Assembly: GCF_026250525.1 (NCBI RefSeq) | Contig: NZ_CP111043.1 | Coordinates: 4,787,001-4,851,000, forward strand | Length of the DNA stretch: 64,000 nucleotides | DNA from: Chondrinema litorale | Lineage (GTDB): Bacteria > Bacteroidota > Bacteroidia > Cytophagales > Flammeovirgaceae | Direction of reading: 5' to 3' | In this document: positions 53,845 to 62,785 of the stretch, piece by piece | Position numbering within the stretch: the stretch's first letter is position 1 | Layout: each line of letters starts with the position of its first letter | The notes under the pieces: generated by a model | The model's input: the letters and a program-made list of their open reading frames with translations, nothing else | What the model was told of the DNA's origin: nothing | Databases searched by the model: none | Made by a program: the position numbers and the translations under genes

Positions 53845-56698
53845 CTTTTAAAAATTTTGCAGTATAGCTGGTTTTGTTTTTAGCAACTTTTTCTGGGGTA
53901 CCTTCACAAACTATAGTTCCGCCACCTTCTCCTCCTTCTGGCCCGATATCGATTAAATGGTCAGCTACTTTAATAACATCCAAGTTATGTTCGATTACCA
54001 AAACTGTGTTTCCTTTATCAGCCAGTTTATTCAACACATTTAATAAATGTTGAATATCTTGAAAGTGCAAACCAGTGGTAGGTTCATCTAAAATATAAAA
54101 AGTTTTGCCAGTATCTTTTTTAGAAAGCTCAGTAGCCAGTTTTACTCTTTGCGCCTCTCCACCTGAAAGTGTAGTTGCATGTTGGCCTAAAGTAATATAG
54201 CCTAGACCAACATCATTTAGTGCTTTTACTTTTCTGTAAATCTTAGGTTGGTTTTCAAAAAACTCCATTGCTTGCTCAACTGTCATATCCAACACATCAG
54301 AAATAGATTTACCTTTAAACCTCACTTCGAGTGTCTCACGGTTATATCTTTTCCCTTTACAAGTTTCACAATCAATATAAACATCTGGCAAAAAGTCCAT
54401 CTCAACTAATACCTTTCCTCCGCCTTGACATGTTTCACATCTACCTCCCTTTACATTAAAAGAGAATCTACCTGGCTTATAACCTCTAATTTTTGCCTCT
54501 GGCAAGCTAGAAAAGATACTCCTGATATCTGTAAACATTCCAGTATATGTTGCCGGATTTGAGCGTGGAGTACGACCAATTGGCGACTGGTCTACTTCAA
54601 TTACCTTATCTATGTGTTCAAGCCCTTTAATGCTTTTATATTCAAGCGGCTCTTTTTTAGATTTATAAAAGTGAGATGATAAAATTGGGTGTAAAGTATC
54701 GTGAATCAAAGTTGACTTACCACTACCAGAAACACCCGTTACGCATATCATTTTACCTAAAGGAAAATCTACATTTATACTTTTAAGGTTATGCCCACTT
54801 ACTCCTTCTAATCTAAGCTTTTCACCTGTTCCTTTTCTTCTTTCTTTCGGTACTTCAATAGATAACTTGTTACTTAAATATCTGGCAGTTTTACCATCTT
54901 GCTTAATAAACTCTTCTGGTGTACCTGCGGCAATTATTCTACCACCATGCGATCCAGCTCCTGGTCCAATATCAATCACATAATCAGCATCGAGCATCAT
55001 GTCTTTATCATGCTCTACTACGATGATAGTATTTCCTAAATCGCGTAAATCTTTTAAAGCTTTTATAAGCTTTACATTATCTCTTTGGTGCAAACCGATA
55101 CTTGGTTCGTCCAAAATATATAATACACCAACCAACTGAGTACCGATCTGAGTAGCTAACCTGATTCGCTGAGCTTCACCACCAGACAGTGTTTTTAAAG
55201 GCCGGTTTAACATTAAATAATCCAAACCAACACCAAGCAAGAAACCTATACGCTTTCTAATTTCTTTTAGAATCTCAGCAGCAATGGTATTTTGTCTCTC
55301 ACTCATTCTACTTTCTAAATCAGTAAACCATTCTTTCAGAGTACTGATATCCATCTGAGCAAGTTCAGATATATTTTTATCGTCTATTTTAAAGTGACGA
55401 GATTCTTTCTTTATTCTCTGCCCTTCGCAACTACTACAAGTTTTTACTACAGTAAAATCTTCAATCCACTTTTGTGTATTTTCTGTGCCCGATTCTTGTT
55501 GCTTCTGCAAAAAGTTTATAATCCCTTCGAACTTGGTATTCCACATAGTTCCGGGATGCTTCACAGACTTTACAGCTACATCATCTTCACTACCATACAG
55601 TACTACCTGCATTACCTCTTCAGGAATTTTTTTAATCGGAGTTGAAAGGCTTAACTTATTTTTCTTAAGAATTGCTTCCAACTTTTTAAATATCCAGATA
55701 TCTCTGTACTCTCCCAAAGGCAGTATTGCTCCTCTGCTAATACTCAAAGATTCATCAGGAATAATTGATTCTCTGGTAATTTCGGTAATGGTTCCTAAAC
55801 CTCTACACTCTGGACACCAACCATAAGGTGAGTTAAAAGAAAATAAATTTGGAGCAGGTTCATCGTAAGATAAGCCTGTTGTAGGACACATTAAAAATTT
55901 AGAAAAGTGTTTAACAGCATTTTCTTCATCAGGTAACTGCACCATCATAATGCCTTTACCATAATTCATAGCTGTTTTTACAGATTGCCTAATTCGCTGA
56001 ATGTCATCGGCATTTACCACTAATCTATCAACAACAATTTCTATATCGTGGGTTTTATATCTGTCGACCTGCATTTTAGGCACCAACTCCTGAATCTCTC
56101 CATCAATCCTCACTTTGGCAAAACCCATTTTCCTGATCTGCACAAACAACTCCCTGTAGTGCCCTTTTCTACCTTTTACAACAGGTGCCAGCAATATCAT
56201 TCGCTGGTTTTTATACAAACGGATTAATGTGTCTATAATCTGATCTTCCGTTTGCTTAATCATTTTTTCACCTGTATTATACGAATAAGCATCAGCTGCT
56301 CTAGCATACAATACACGCATAAAATCGTAGATTTCTGTTACTGTTCCAACAGTAGATCTCGGGTTTCTTGAAGTCGTTTTTTGCTCAATCGAAATTACCG
56401 GACTTAATCCATTAATTTTATCTACATCGGGTCTTTCCATATTCCCGATAAAAGATCGAGCATATGCAGAAAAACTCTCCATATAACGACGCTGGCCTTC
56501 TGCATAAATAGTATCGAATGCCAGCGAAGATTTGCCACTGCCACTAATGCCGGTAATTACTACCAGTTTATTTCTTGGTATTTCAATATCAATATTTTTC
56601 AAATTATGCTCTCGAGCACCAAATACTGATATAAACTCCTCAGTTGTAGCTTCTGTAAATTTATTCTCTTTCGTAATTTTATCTTTTAGCTGATGCAC
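53831..56698 (-). CDS. uvrA: Excinuclease ABC subunit A
   Basis: Damage recognition ATPase of nucleotide excision repair. It has two ABC modules: Walker A GISGSGKSSLAFDTIYAEGQ and GVSGSGKSTLIHDTL, and signatures TLSGGEAQRIRLATQIG and TLSGGEAQRVKLATELS. Zinc ligands are in CPTTGLSYDEPAP with CPEC, and CETCQGGGKVLVEMDFLPD with CETCKG. I start it at GTG 56698 (955 aa) because a candidate promoter element lies upstream within the open frame, which extends to a TTG at 56767 (978 aa). The end is certain, the start is not. Confidence 0.95.
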   Translation of the reverse strand: MHQLKDKITKENKFTEATTEEFISVFGAREHNLKNIDIEIPRNKLVVITGISGSGKSSLAFDTIYAEGQRRYMESFSAYARSFIGNMERPDVDKINGLSPVISIEQKTTSRNPRSTVGTVTEIYDFMRVLYARAADAYSYNTGEKMIKQTEDQIIDTLIRLYKNQRMILLAPVVKGRKGHYRELFVQIRKMGFAKVRIDGEIQELVPKMQVDRYKTHDIEIVVDRLVVNADDIQRIRQSVKTAMNYGKGIMMVQLPDEENAVKHFSKFLMCPTTGLSYDEPAPNLFSFNSPYGWCPECRGLGTITEITRESIIPDESLSISRGAILPLGEYRDIWIFKKLEAILKKNKLSLSTPIKKIPEEVMQVVLYGSEDDVAVKSVKHPGTMWNTKFEGIINFLQKQQESGTENTQKWIEDFTVVKTCSSCEGQRIKKESRHFKIDDKNISELAQMDISTLKEWFTDLESRMSERQNTIAAEILKEIRKRIGFLLGVGLDYLMLNRPLKTLSGGEAQRIRLATQIGTQLVGVLYILDEPSIGLHQRDNVKLIKALKDLRDLGNTIIVVEHDKDMMLDADYVIDIGPGAGSHGGRIIAAGTPEEFIKQDGKTARYLSNKLSIEVPKERRKGTGEKLRLEGVSGHNLKSINVDFPLGKMICVTGVSGSGKSTLIHDTLHPILSSHFYKSKKEPLEYKSIKGLEHIDKVIEVDQSPIGRTPRSNPATYTGMFTDIRSIFSSLPEAKIRGYKPGRFSFNVKGGRCETCQGGGKVLVEMDFLPDVYIDCETCKGKRYNRETLEVRFKGKSISDVLDMTVEQAMEFFENQPKIYRKVKALNDVGLGYITLGQHATTLSGGEAQRVKLATELSKKDTGKTFYILDEPTTGLHFQDIQHLLNVLNKLADKGNTVLVIEHNLDVIKVADHLIDIGPEGGEGGGTIVCEGTPEKVAKNKTSYTAKFLKDELG

Positions 56699-56743
56699 AA
56701 TGCTGGATTTCGTTACTTTGCCTTGTATAAAAGTTCTGAAGTT

Positions 56744-56751
56744 CAAAGGTA
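56744..56751 (-). promoter_or_regulatory. Candidate -7 promoter element for uvrA
   Basis: On the minus strand TACCTTTG matches the Bacteroidota TAnnTTTG element, 45 bp before the GTG at 56698. A TTTG lies only 13 bp further upstream, shorter than the usual spacing, so the match is partial. Confidence 0.35.
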
Positions 56752-56871
56752 TAAAAAACCTGATCAAAAGAGATGCGGGAGCGTCTGTGAAATCAGGAAT
56801 TTATTCTTTTTGAAATGTAGCCTTGATTATTAGGGTGTGAAAAACACACAATCGAAGATAAAAAAAATTTC

Positions 56872-57867
56872 TTAATTATGATAAAAAGCCGGACATTGAA
56901 TTCTGTCTTTACTATTGATTTTGAAAGGCTCGAAAATTACCGATATCTCATGAGACCCACCAGACTGACCAGCTAGTTTAGACACATTAATATCGTAACT
57001 GTAGCCTATCCATAAAGATCGTATTTGTAAGCCTATTAATGCAGCAATAGCATCTCTACTAATATTATCTTCTGCATCTTGTTTAAGAGGTAAACCTCTG
57101 TACCATAATCCAACCACTAAGGGCTCATAAAAGAAATTAATTCCCAAGTCTAATTGATCAAACTCTTGTTGGTTCTGGTATAGAAATGAAGGAGACAAAT
57201 ACATTCTTGGAAACCCATAAGGATTTACAGGAATTTTAGCGCCACCTTGTACAGACACTCGCATAGGAATTTGCATTACTCCTACTTCGGTTTGTTGTAC
57301 TGGCTCATTTAGATGAAAAATCGATACACCCGTCCAAAATATCTTATTATAAAGCATAAAACCAGTTCCGAAATCTGCAAAACTGGCGTTAAAATCTCTC
57401 AGGTTTTCGGCTGATTCTCCAGTATTATTATCAATCTGGTCTCCAAAAACAAGGTTAGAGTAACCTGCATTTCTTTGTATATAGGCTCCTTGTAAACCAA
57501 GTCTTAATTTCCAGCCTTTATTTAATTTAAGTTGATATGCATAAGAAAATGCAATATGATTAGACTGCAAATCCAATCCACCAGATCGATCATTCATCAC
57601 ATACAAACCAATACCACTATTTAGCTTTTTAAGATTGTAATCGAATGATGCAATATTAGTTTCTAAACCACGCGGTATGGCGGCCCACTGTCTTCTGTAA
57701 GAAGTTGCTAACCTATACTCATTTACAAGCCCACTAAATGCCGGATTAAGGTATAATGGAGAAGCATAAAATTGGGTAAACATCACATCCTGCCCAATTA
57801 CATGATAAATGAGAATAAGCTTCAAAAAAATAAAAGCACTTATAAACTTGCCTGAAAAAATCTTCAC
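56872..57867 (-). CDS. PorP/SprF family type IX secretion-type membrane protein
   Basis: 331 residues with a signal peptide (ending VIGQ). FTQFYASPLYLNPAFSGL is the hallmark PorP/SprF opening, followed by beta-strand repeats such as LATSYRRQWAAIP and HIAFSYAYQLKLNKGWKLRLGLQGAYI. SprF/PorP proteins sit in the outer membrane and help export particular T9SS cargo, usually beside a large adhesin gene. No such adhesin is adjacent here. Proteins of this family are many in gliding Bacteroidota, so the cargo is unknown. Confidence 0.9.
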   Translation of the reverse strand: MKIFSGKFISAFIFLKLILIYHVIGQDVMFTQFYASPLYLNPAFSGLVNEYRLATSYRRQWAAIPRGLETNIASFDYNLKKLNSGIGLYVMNDRSGGLDLQSNHIAFSYAYQLKLNKGWKLRLGLQGAYIQRNAGYSNLVFGDQIDNNTGESAENLRDFNASFADFGTGFMLYNKIFWTGVSIFHLNEPVQQTEVGVMQIPMRVSVQGGAKIPVNPYGFPRMYLSPSFLYQNQQEFDQLDLGINFFYEPLVVGLWYRGLPLKQDAEDNISRDAIAALIGLQIRSLWIGYSYDINVSKLAGQSGGSHEISVIFEPFKINSKDRIQCPAFYHN

Positions 57868-58141
57868 GTATATAACTAAATAAAAAAATTTCTCTCTTAT
57901 CTACTGATTAATTTAAAGCGAATATCGGGCTTAAATTGTTCCCAAAACTAAAATTCAACTTAAAAGATTATCCAATTTTAAAACACTGGTCATCCTCAGT
58001 AAATCTGAACTTTTTTTAAGTTGCCTTAACATTTATTTAAAAAACCTCATCCTAATTACCAAAATACTCGTATTCGAAATTGATCCTACTTACAAAATAA
58101 ACCAGATAAATTATCGAAACTGTAATTATACTCTTATCAAC

Positions 58142-59467
58142 ATGTTTGTCAGATTAATTCCTAGATCATTTCGACTGTTTACCGTTTTTTTAGTTTTATC
58201 TCTGCTTCCATCTTGTGCTACCATATTCAGTGGCACCTCGCAAAGTGTAAAAGTTATTTCTACTCCTAAAGATGCTAAAGTTTACTTAAATGGTAACGAC
58301 ACCGGAGCTCTTACCAACTCCAGAATAAAAATTAACCGAGCGGTAAGGAGCGGACCTGAAAATTATACAAACGAACAAGCTTACAGAATAGAAAAAGAAG
58401 GTTATTCTTCTACTACTGTTAGAGACAGACGCAAAGTAAATGGCCTTGCTCTAGCACTCGATTTTTTATTCCCCCCTGCTATTCTTGTAGATTTTCTAAA
58501 TGGCTCTATATATAAATATAGAAGACGCATAAGGGCGAACTTAATTCCTGAACCATCGAAAGAGGACAGCACCACTTTTATAGCTTCTCAAGAACCAGAA
58601 ATTAAAGTTGAAGAAACGGAACCCGTAATAATTGCTGAGCCAGAAGTATTAGAAGAAAGTGTAGATGTAGATATTCCTGAAACTTCTCACATAAACCCAG
58701 ATGCTATTGCTGTAATTATTGGGAATGAATATTACGATAACCCAGACATTCCAGATGTAAACTATGCAATGGAAGACATGCAAAGCATGAAACAATACCT
58801 TATTAAAACATTTGGATTTAGAGAAGGAAACATCATTGAAATTTCAAATGCGAGTCTGGCTGATTTTAATAGAGTATTTGGCAATAGCGAAAATTATCAG
58901 GCTAGACTATATAATATTGTAAAACCCGGTATTAGTGATGTGTTTGTATATTATAGTGGCCACGGAGCACCGTCTACAGAAAATAATCAAGGCTTTTTAG
59001 TACCTGTAGAGTGCCAAGATATTTCTCTGTTGCAATTTGAAGGTTATCAATTAAATACCTTGTTCGATAATCTCGCCGAAATTCCTTATAATTCTCTTAC
59101 TATAGTTTTAGATGCTTGCTTTAGCGGCAACTCGCACAATGGCGCATTAATTAAACAGGCATCACCTATTTATATAGAACCAAGAATGAAATTACTCAAC
59201 AAAGAAAATACTGTGATTTTCTCTTCTAGTTCAGGAAATCAAATTTCTTCGTGGTATTCTAAACAATCTCACTCACTTTTTACTTATTACTTTTTAAGAG
59301 GGATCAAAGGAGCAGCCAATAACTACGGTTCAAAAAGTGAACTTTCGATAGATGAGCTTTCATCTTACTTGCTCGAAAATGTACCATATTCTGCAAGAAG
59401 GATGTTTAACCGTACACAAACGCCAGAAATAATTGGAGATAAGAACAGAATTTTAATAAATTATTAA
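58142..59467 (+). CDS. Caspase-like (C14) lipoprotein with PEGA-like domain
   Basis: 441 residues. A lipobox LPSC places lipidated Cys at residue 25. Residues 35-95 form a PEGA-like domain (KVISTPKDAKVYLNGNDTG), a hydrophobic hairpin at 103-120 (ALALDFLFPPAILVDFL) may dip into the membrane, an acidic linker spans 137-175, and the caspase domain follows from about 185. The catalytic dyad is H274 in YYSGHGA and C326 in DACFSG. It is a clear paralogue of the LysM-caspase at 32951-34180, down to the DVDIPET linker motif. It is monocistronic. The substrate is unknown. Confidence 0.9.
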   Translation: MFVRLIPRSFRLFTVFLVLSLLPSCATIFSGTSQSVKVISTPKDAKVYLNGNDTGALTNSRIKINRAVRSGPENYTNEQAYRIEKEGYSSTTVRDRRKVNGLALALDFLFPPAILVDFLNGSIYKYRRRIRANLIPEPSKEDSTTFIASQEPEIKVEETEPVIIAEPEVLEESVDVDIPETSHINPDAIAVIIGNEYYDNPDIPDVNYAMEDMQSMKQYLIKTFGFREGNIIEISNASLADFNRVFGNSENYQARLYNIVKPGISDVFVYYSGHGAPSTENNQGFLVPVECQDISLLQFEGYQLNTLFDNLAEIPYNSLTIVLDACFSGNSHNGALIKQASPIYIEPRMKLLNKENTVIFSSSSGNQISSWYSKQSHSLFTYYFLRGIKGAANNYGSKSELSIDELSSYLLENVPYSARRMFNRTQTPEIIGDKNRILINY

Positions 59468-59535
59468 TTACAATAAAAAAATTTTTTATTAACTCATTTC
59501 TTATTTCGAATCTTTCAATAAACCTATTAGATTTA

Positions 59536-59575
59536 CCTCTGTTTTTAGCCATAAAATCAGAGGTTTATTTTTTTA
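59536..59575 (+). terminator. Intrinsic terminator after the second caspase gene
   Basis: ACCTCTGTTTTTA (59536-59548) pairs with TAAAATCAGAGGT (59553-59565), with internal mismatches, followed by TTATTTTTTT. It lies 70 bp after the stop. Confidence 0.65.
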
Positions 59576-59601
59576 ACTTAATTTAAATCAGATAAAAAAT
59601 A

Positions 59602-62343
59602 GTGAAACTACTTTTTAAAATTCATTTTCATACACAGTGGGGACAAAAACTCAAAATATGTGGTTCTTTGCCTGAATTAGGTGAATGGAAAGATGAGGAA
59701 GCATTAAACCTAAATTACGTTGCCGATGGTTACTGGGAATTAGAACTAGATGTAGCACTTGGTAAAGCAAAATCTTTTGATTACAAGTATTTTCTCTATT
59801 TCGAAGAGAGCGGTTGGATAGAATGGGAAGCTGGAAAAAATAGAACTGTAGAAATACCATCTGCCAAGTTTAATCTTATTGAACTTCAAGATGCTTGGAG
59901 ATCTTCTAAAGACTTAGAAAACGTATTCGAAACCAATGCATTCTCAAAAGCAGTTTTTACTAAACCTGTTTTTTCGATTAAGGCTAAAAAACCAAAATTT
60001 AAAAAAGGTCTTGCGCTTCAACAATTTAAAATTAAAGTACCAAGAATTAATCCTGGTTATTCGGTATGTATTATTGGAAATAACGATAGCCTAGGGAACT
60101 GGGACGAAGAAAAAGCTGTAGTAATGGGCTATGATGTAGATAGCCAAACTTGGAGTGCTTATGTTAATTTAGACACAGTTTTCCCGGTAAGATACAAATA
60201 CGGCTTTTACGATAACCACAATAAAAAAATTGTAGAATGGGAAGCCGGTGAAGACAGATACATTTCTACCGTATCAAGAATAGATCAAACAGTTTTTACG
60301 GCTAAAACCGACGAGAAATTCAGATACAATCAAGCATGGAAAGGAAGTGGCGTTGCAGTACCCGTTTTCTCACTAAGAAGTAAAAACAGCTTAGGTGTTG
60401 GAGAGTTTAGCGATATTAAATTGCTGATAGACTGGGCAGAAAAAACCGGCATGAAGATGGTACAAATTCTTCCGGTAAATGATACTGTTGCTACCCACAC
60501 TTGGACAGACTCATATCCTTATTCTGCTATTTCTGTATTTGCCCTCCATCCTATTTACATGAATTTAGAGGAGTTAGGTTCTATACATGCCGAAGTAACC
60601 AAAGATATTTTATTAGAGCAAAAGCAGATATTAAACAAAAAAAATCATGTAGATTATGAGCAGGTAATGCGTACCAAATCGAGGTACTTTAAACTTGCTT
60701 ATGACGAGCACAAAGAGAACTTTTTAAAAGACCCTCTTTTTAAAGTTTTCTTTGAAGAAAACAAAGAATGGCTAGTGCCTTATGCTGCATTCTCTTACCT
60801 CAGAGATCTATACGGCACACCAGACTTTAGCCAATGGGAAAAATACAGTAAGATTACTCCAGAGCTTTTAGAAAGTCTTACTTCACCAGAGGCTGCTCAA
60901 TACGACGATATTGCCATACATTACTTTATACAGTTCCATCTAAATGTTCAATTAAAATCTGTAGCAGAATATGCCAGAAGTAAAGGCATTGTGCTTAAAG
61001 GAGATATTCCAATCGGTATTTATAGATATAGTGTTGATGCTTGGATGTACCCAGATCTATTCCATATGGAATGCCAAGCAGGAGCTCCACCAGATGCATT
61101 TGCACTTGAAGGTCAGAACTGGGGCTTCCCTACTTATAACTGGCAGGTAATGGCTCAGAATGGTTTTAAATGGTGGACATCCAGATTAAAACACATGGCC
61201 AAATTCTTTGATGCCTATAGAATTGACCACATCCTCGGATTCTTTAGAATCTGGGAAGTGCCATGGAAATCTGTAGAAGGTATCTTAGGCCATTTTAACC
61301 CAGCTTTACCATTAAGTGTTGAGGAATTGCAGCAAAGAGGTGTACACTTCGATTACGACAGATTATGCAAGCCTTATGTAAGAGAACATATGTTGCAAGA
61401 GTTGTTCGGAGATGAAGCGGATAATGTAAAAAATGAGTATTTAGATGAGTTTGCACCTTATTGCTATCATTTTAAACCTCAGTTCGATTCTCAAAGAAAA
61501 GTTGAAGAGCATCTTTCTTTAGATATTGATGTATCACTCGAAGACAGAAGTAGTATACTTCAACTAAAAAAGAAGTTATTTAAACTACTTGGCGAAGTAA
61601 TACTATTAGATGCCCCTTTTGCAGAAGGTAGAGCTTTCAATTTTAGAAATGCCATGCACTTTACTCAGTCTTACAGAGAGCTTGATTGGCACAACCAAAA
61701 AGTACTCGATGAGTTGTACATAGATTATTTCTATAAAAGACATGAGCAATTCTGGAGAGACCAAGCAATGATTAAGCTGCCGGGCATAAAAGAGGCAACC
61801 AATATGCTAGTTTGCGGTGAAGACCTTGGTATGGTTCCAGACTGTGTACCCGGTGTAATGGATGAATTAAGTATTCTTAGTCTTGCGATTCAAAGAATGC
61901 CTAATAACTCTAAGCTTGAATTCGGCCACCCAGCTCACAATCCTTACTTATCTGTTTGTAGTACTTCTACTCACGATATGTCTACTATAAGAGGCTGGTG
62001 GGAAGAAGATCACCACCGCTCTCAGAGGTTTTACAATATGATATTAGGTAAAGAAGGTGAAGCACCATTTTTCTGTGAGCCTTGGTTAGCTAGAGAAATT
62101 ATTGCTCAGCATTTATATGGGTCAAGTATGTGGGCAGTATTTCCAATTCAAGATTTGCTGGCGATTGATGGTGACATTAGAAGATATAACCCAGCCGATG
62201 AGCAAATTAATGTTCCGAGTAACCCAAAACATTACTGGAAATATAGAATGCATATAAACCTAGAAGACTTGCTAAATCAAGAAGGATTTAACGGATCGCT
62301 GCATGAAATTGTAGCAAATTCTGGCCGTTTGCTACCCTACTAA
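59602..62343 (+). CDS. malQ: 4-alpha-glucanotransferase, DPE2 type, with tandem CBM20 domains
   Basis: Transfers glucan chains in maltose and starch or glycogen breakdown. 913 residues, starting at GTG 59602. Two starch-binding CBM20 domains (about 1-100 and 135-235; LFKIHFHTQWGQKLKICG and FKIKVPRINPGYSVCIIGNN) precede GH77. The nucleophile is in AYRIDHILGFFR and the acid/base is in VCGEDLGMVP, with a long insert between them as in plant and Bacteroidetes DPE2. DPE2 enzymes act on maltose and branched glucans. A debranching enzyme gene follows after a terminator, so the two probably act in one pathway. Confidence 0.93.
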   Translation: MKLLFKIHFHTQWGQKLKICGSLPELGEWKDEEALNLNYVADGYWELELDVALGKAKSFDYKYFLYFEESGWIEWEAGKNRTVEIPSAKFNLIELQDAWRSSKDLENVFETNAFSKAVFTKPVFSIKAKKPKFKKGLALQQFKIKVPRINPGYSVCIIGNNDSLGNWDEEKAVVMGYDVDSQTWSAYVNLDTVFPVRYKYGFYDNHNKKIVEWEAGEDRYISTVSRIDQTVFTAKTDEKFRYNQAWKGSGVAVPVFSLRSKNSLGVGEFSDIKLLIDWAEKTGMKMVQILPVNDTVATHTWTDSYPYSAISVFALHPIYMNLEELGSIHAEVTKDILLEQKQILNKKNHVDYEQVMRTKSRYFKLAYDEHKENFLKDPLFKVFFEENKEWLVPYAAFSYLRDLYGTPDFSQWEKYSKITPELLESLTSPEAAQYDDIAIHYFIQFHLNVQLKSVAEYARSKGIVLKGDIPIGIYRYSVDAWMYPDLFHMECQAGAPPDAFALEGQNWGFPTYNWQVMAQNGFKWWTSRLKHMAKFFDAYRIDHILGFFRIWEVPWKSVEGILGHFNPALPLSVEELQQRGVHFDYDRLCKPYVREHMLQELFGDEADNVKNEYLDEFAPYCYHFKPQFDSQRKVEEHLSLDIDVSLEDRSSILQLKKKLFKLLGEVILLDAPFAEGRAFNFRNAMHFTQSYRELDWHNQKVLDELYIDYFYKRHEQFWRDQAMIKLPGIKEATNMLVCGEDLGMVPDCVPGVMDELSILSLAIQRMPNNSKLEFGHPAHNPYLSVCSTSTHDMSTIRGWWEEDHHRSQRFYNMILGKEGEAPFFCEPWLAREIIAQHLYGSSMWAVFPIQDLLAIDGDIRRYNPADEQINVPSNPKHYWKYRMHINLEDLLNQEGFNGSLHEIVANSGRLLPY

Positions 62344-62371
62344 AAAATATTTAACAGTTTCGTAATACGAT

Positions 62372-62401
62372 AGCTCAGAGATTTAAATTTCTGAGCTTTT
62401 T
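62372..62401 (+). terminator. Intrinsic terminator after malQ
   Basis: AGCTCAGAGATTT (62372-62384) pairs with AAATTTCTGAGCT (62385-62397) through 13 bp with one G-T pair, followed by TTTTTG. The stem closes with a minimal loop. Confidence 0.8.
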
Positions 62402-62653
62402 GTTTGCAAAATAAAAAATGTTAAATAACTAAAAATGTCTCTTTTTTTGCGAAAAAGTTAAAACAAAAAATTCAAAAAAAAACTTAATTAAATACACAAT
62501 TACTTACTTTTTTTTGAATTAGATAATGAAAGAAAATGTTCAAATTATTAAAGAGACTTACTTAAACCAAGCAACGGAAATATACAACAAAAAATAGCAT
62601 ATTGTACAATTATTACTACTAATAATACAATTTTTTATTACACAATTGATTTA

Positions 62654-62661
62654 TATTTTTG
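62654..62661 (+). promoter_or_regulatory. Candidate -7 promoter element for the debranching enzyme gene
   Basis: TATTTTTG fits TAnnTTTG. No clear -33 TTTG at the right distance and the background is T-rich, so this is weak. Confidence 0.25.
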
Positions 62662-62785
62662 TAAATTGTATATGTCCTTACCTTACATACTAACACTACT
62701 ATTTAAACTAATCTTACACATACACTATCGCTCTGACTTTAACCAATAATTAGCTTTATTACACCAGATAATTTTTTCGCAAACC

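Larger units (their letters stand above)
62344..62785. other. 442-bp AT-rich intergenic region
   Basis: Beyond the malQ terminator it is very A/T-rich, with many A-runs and T-runs, and no open frame of note. An imperfect inverted repeat lies at 62601-62631 (ATTGTACAATTATTA opposite TAATAATACAAT). A TATTTTTG at 62654-62661 fits TAnnTTTG, about 125 bp before the next start, so the leader could be long. No RNA gene is recognised. Confidence 0.6.
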
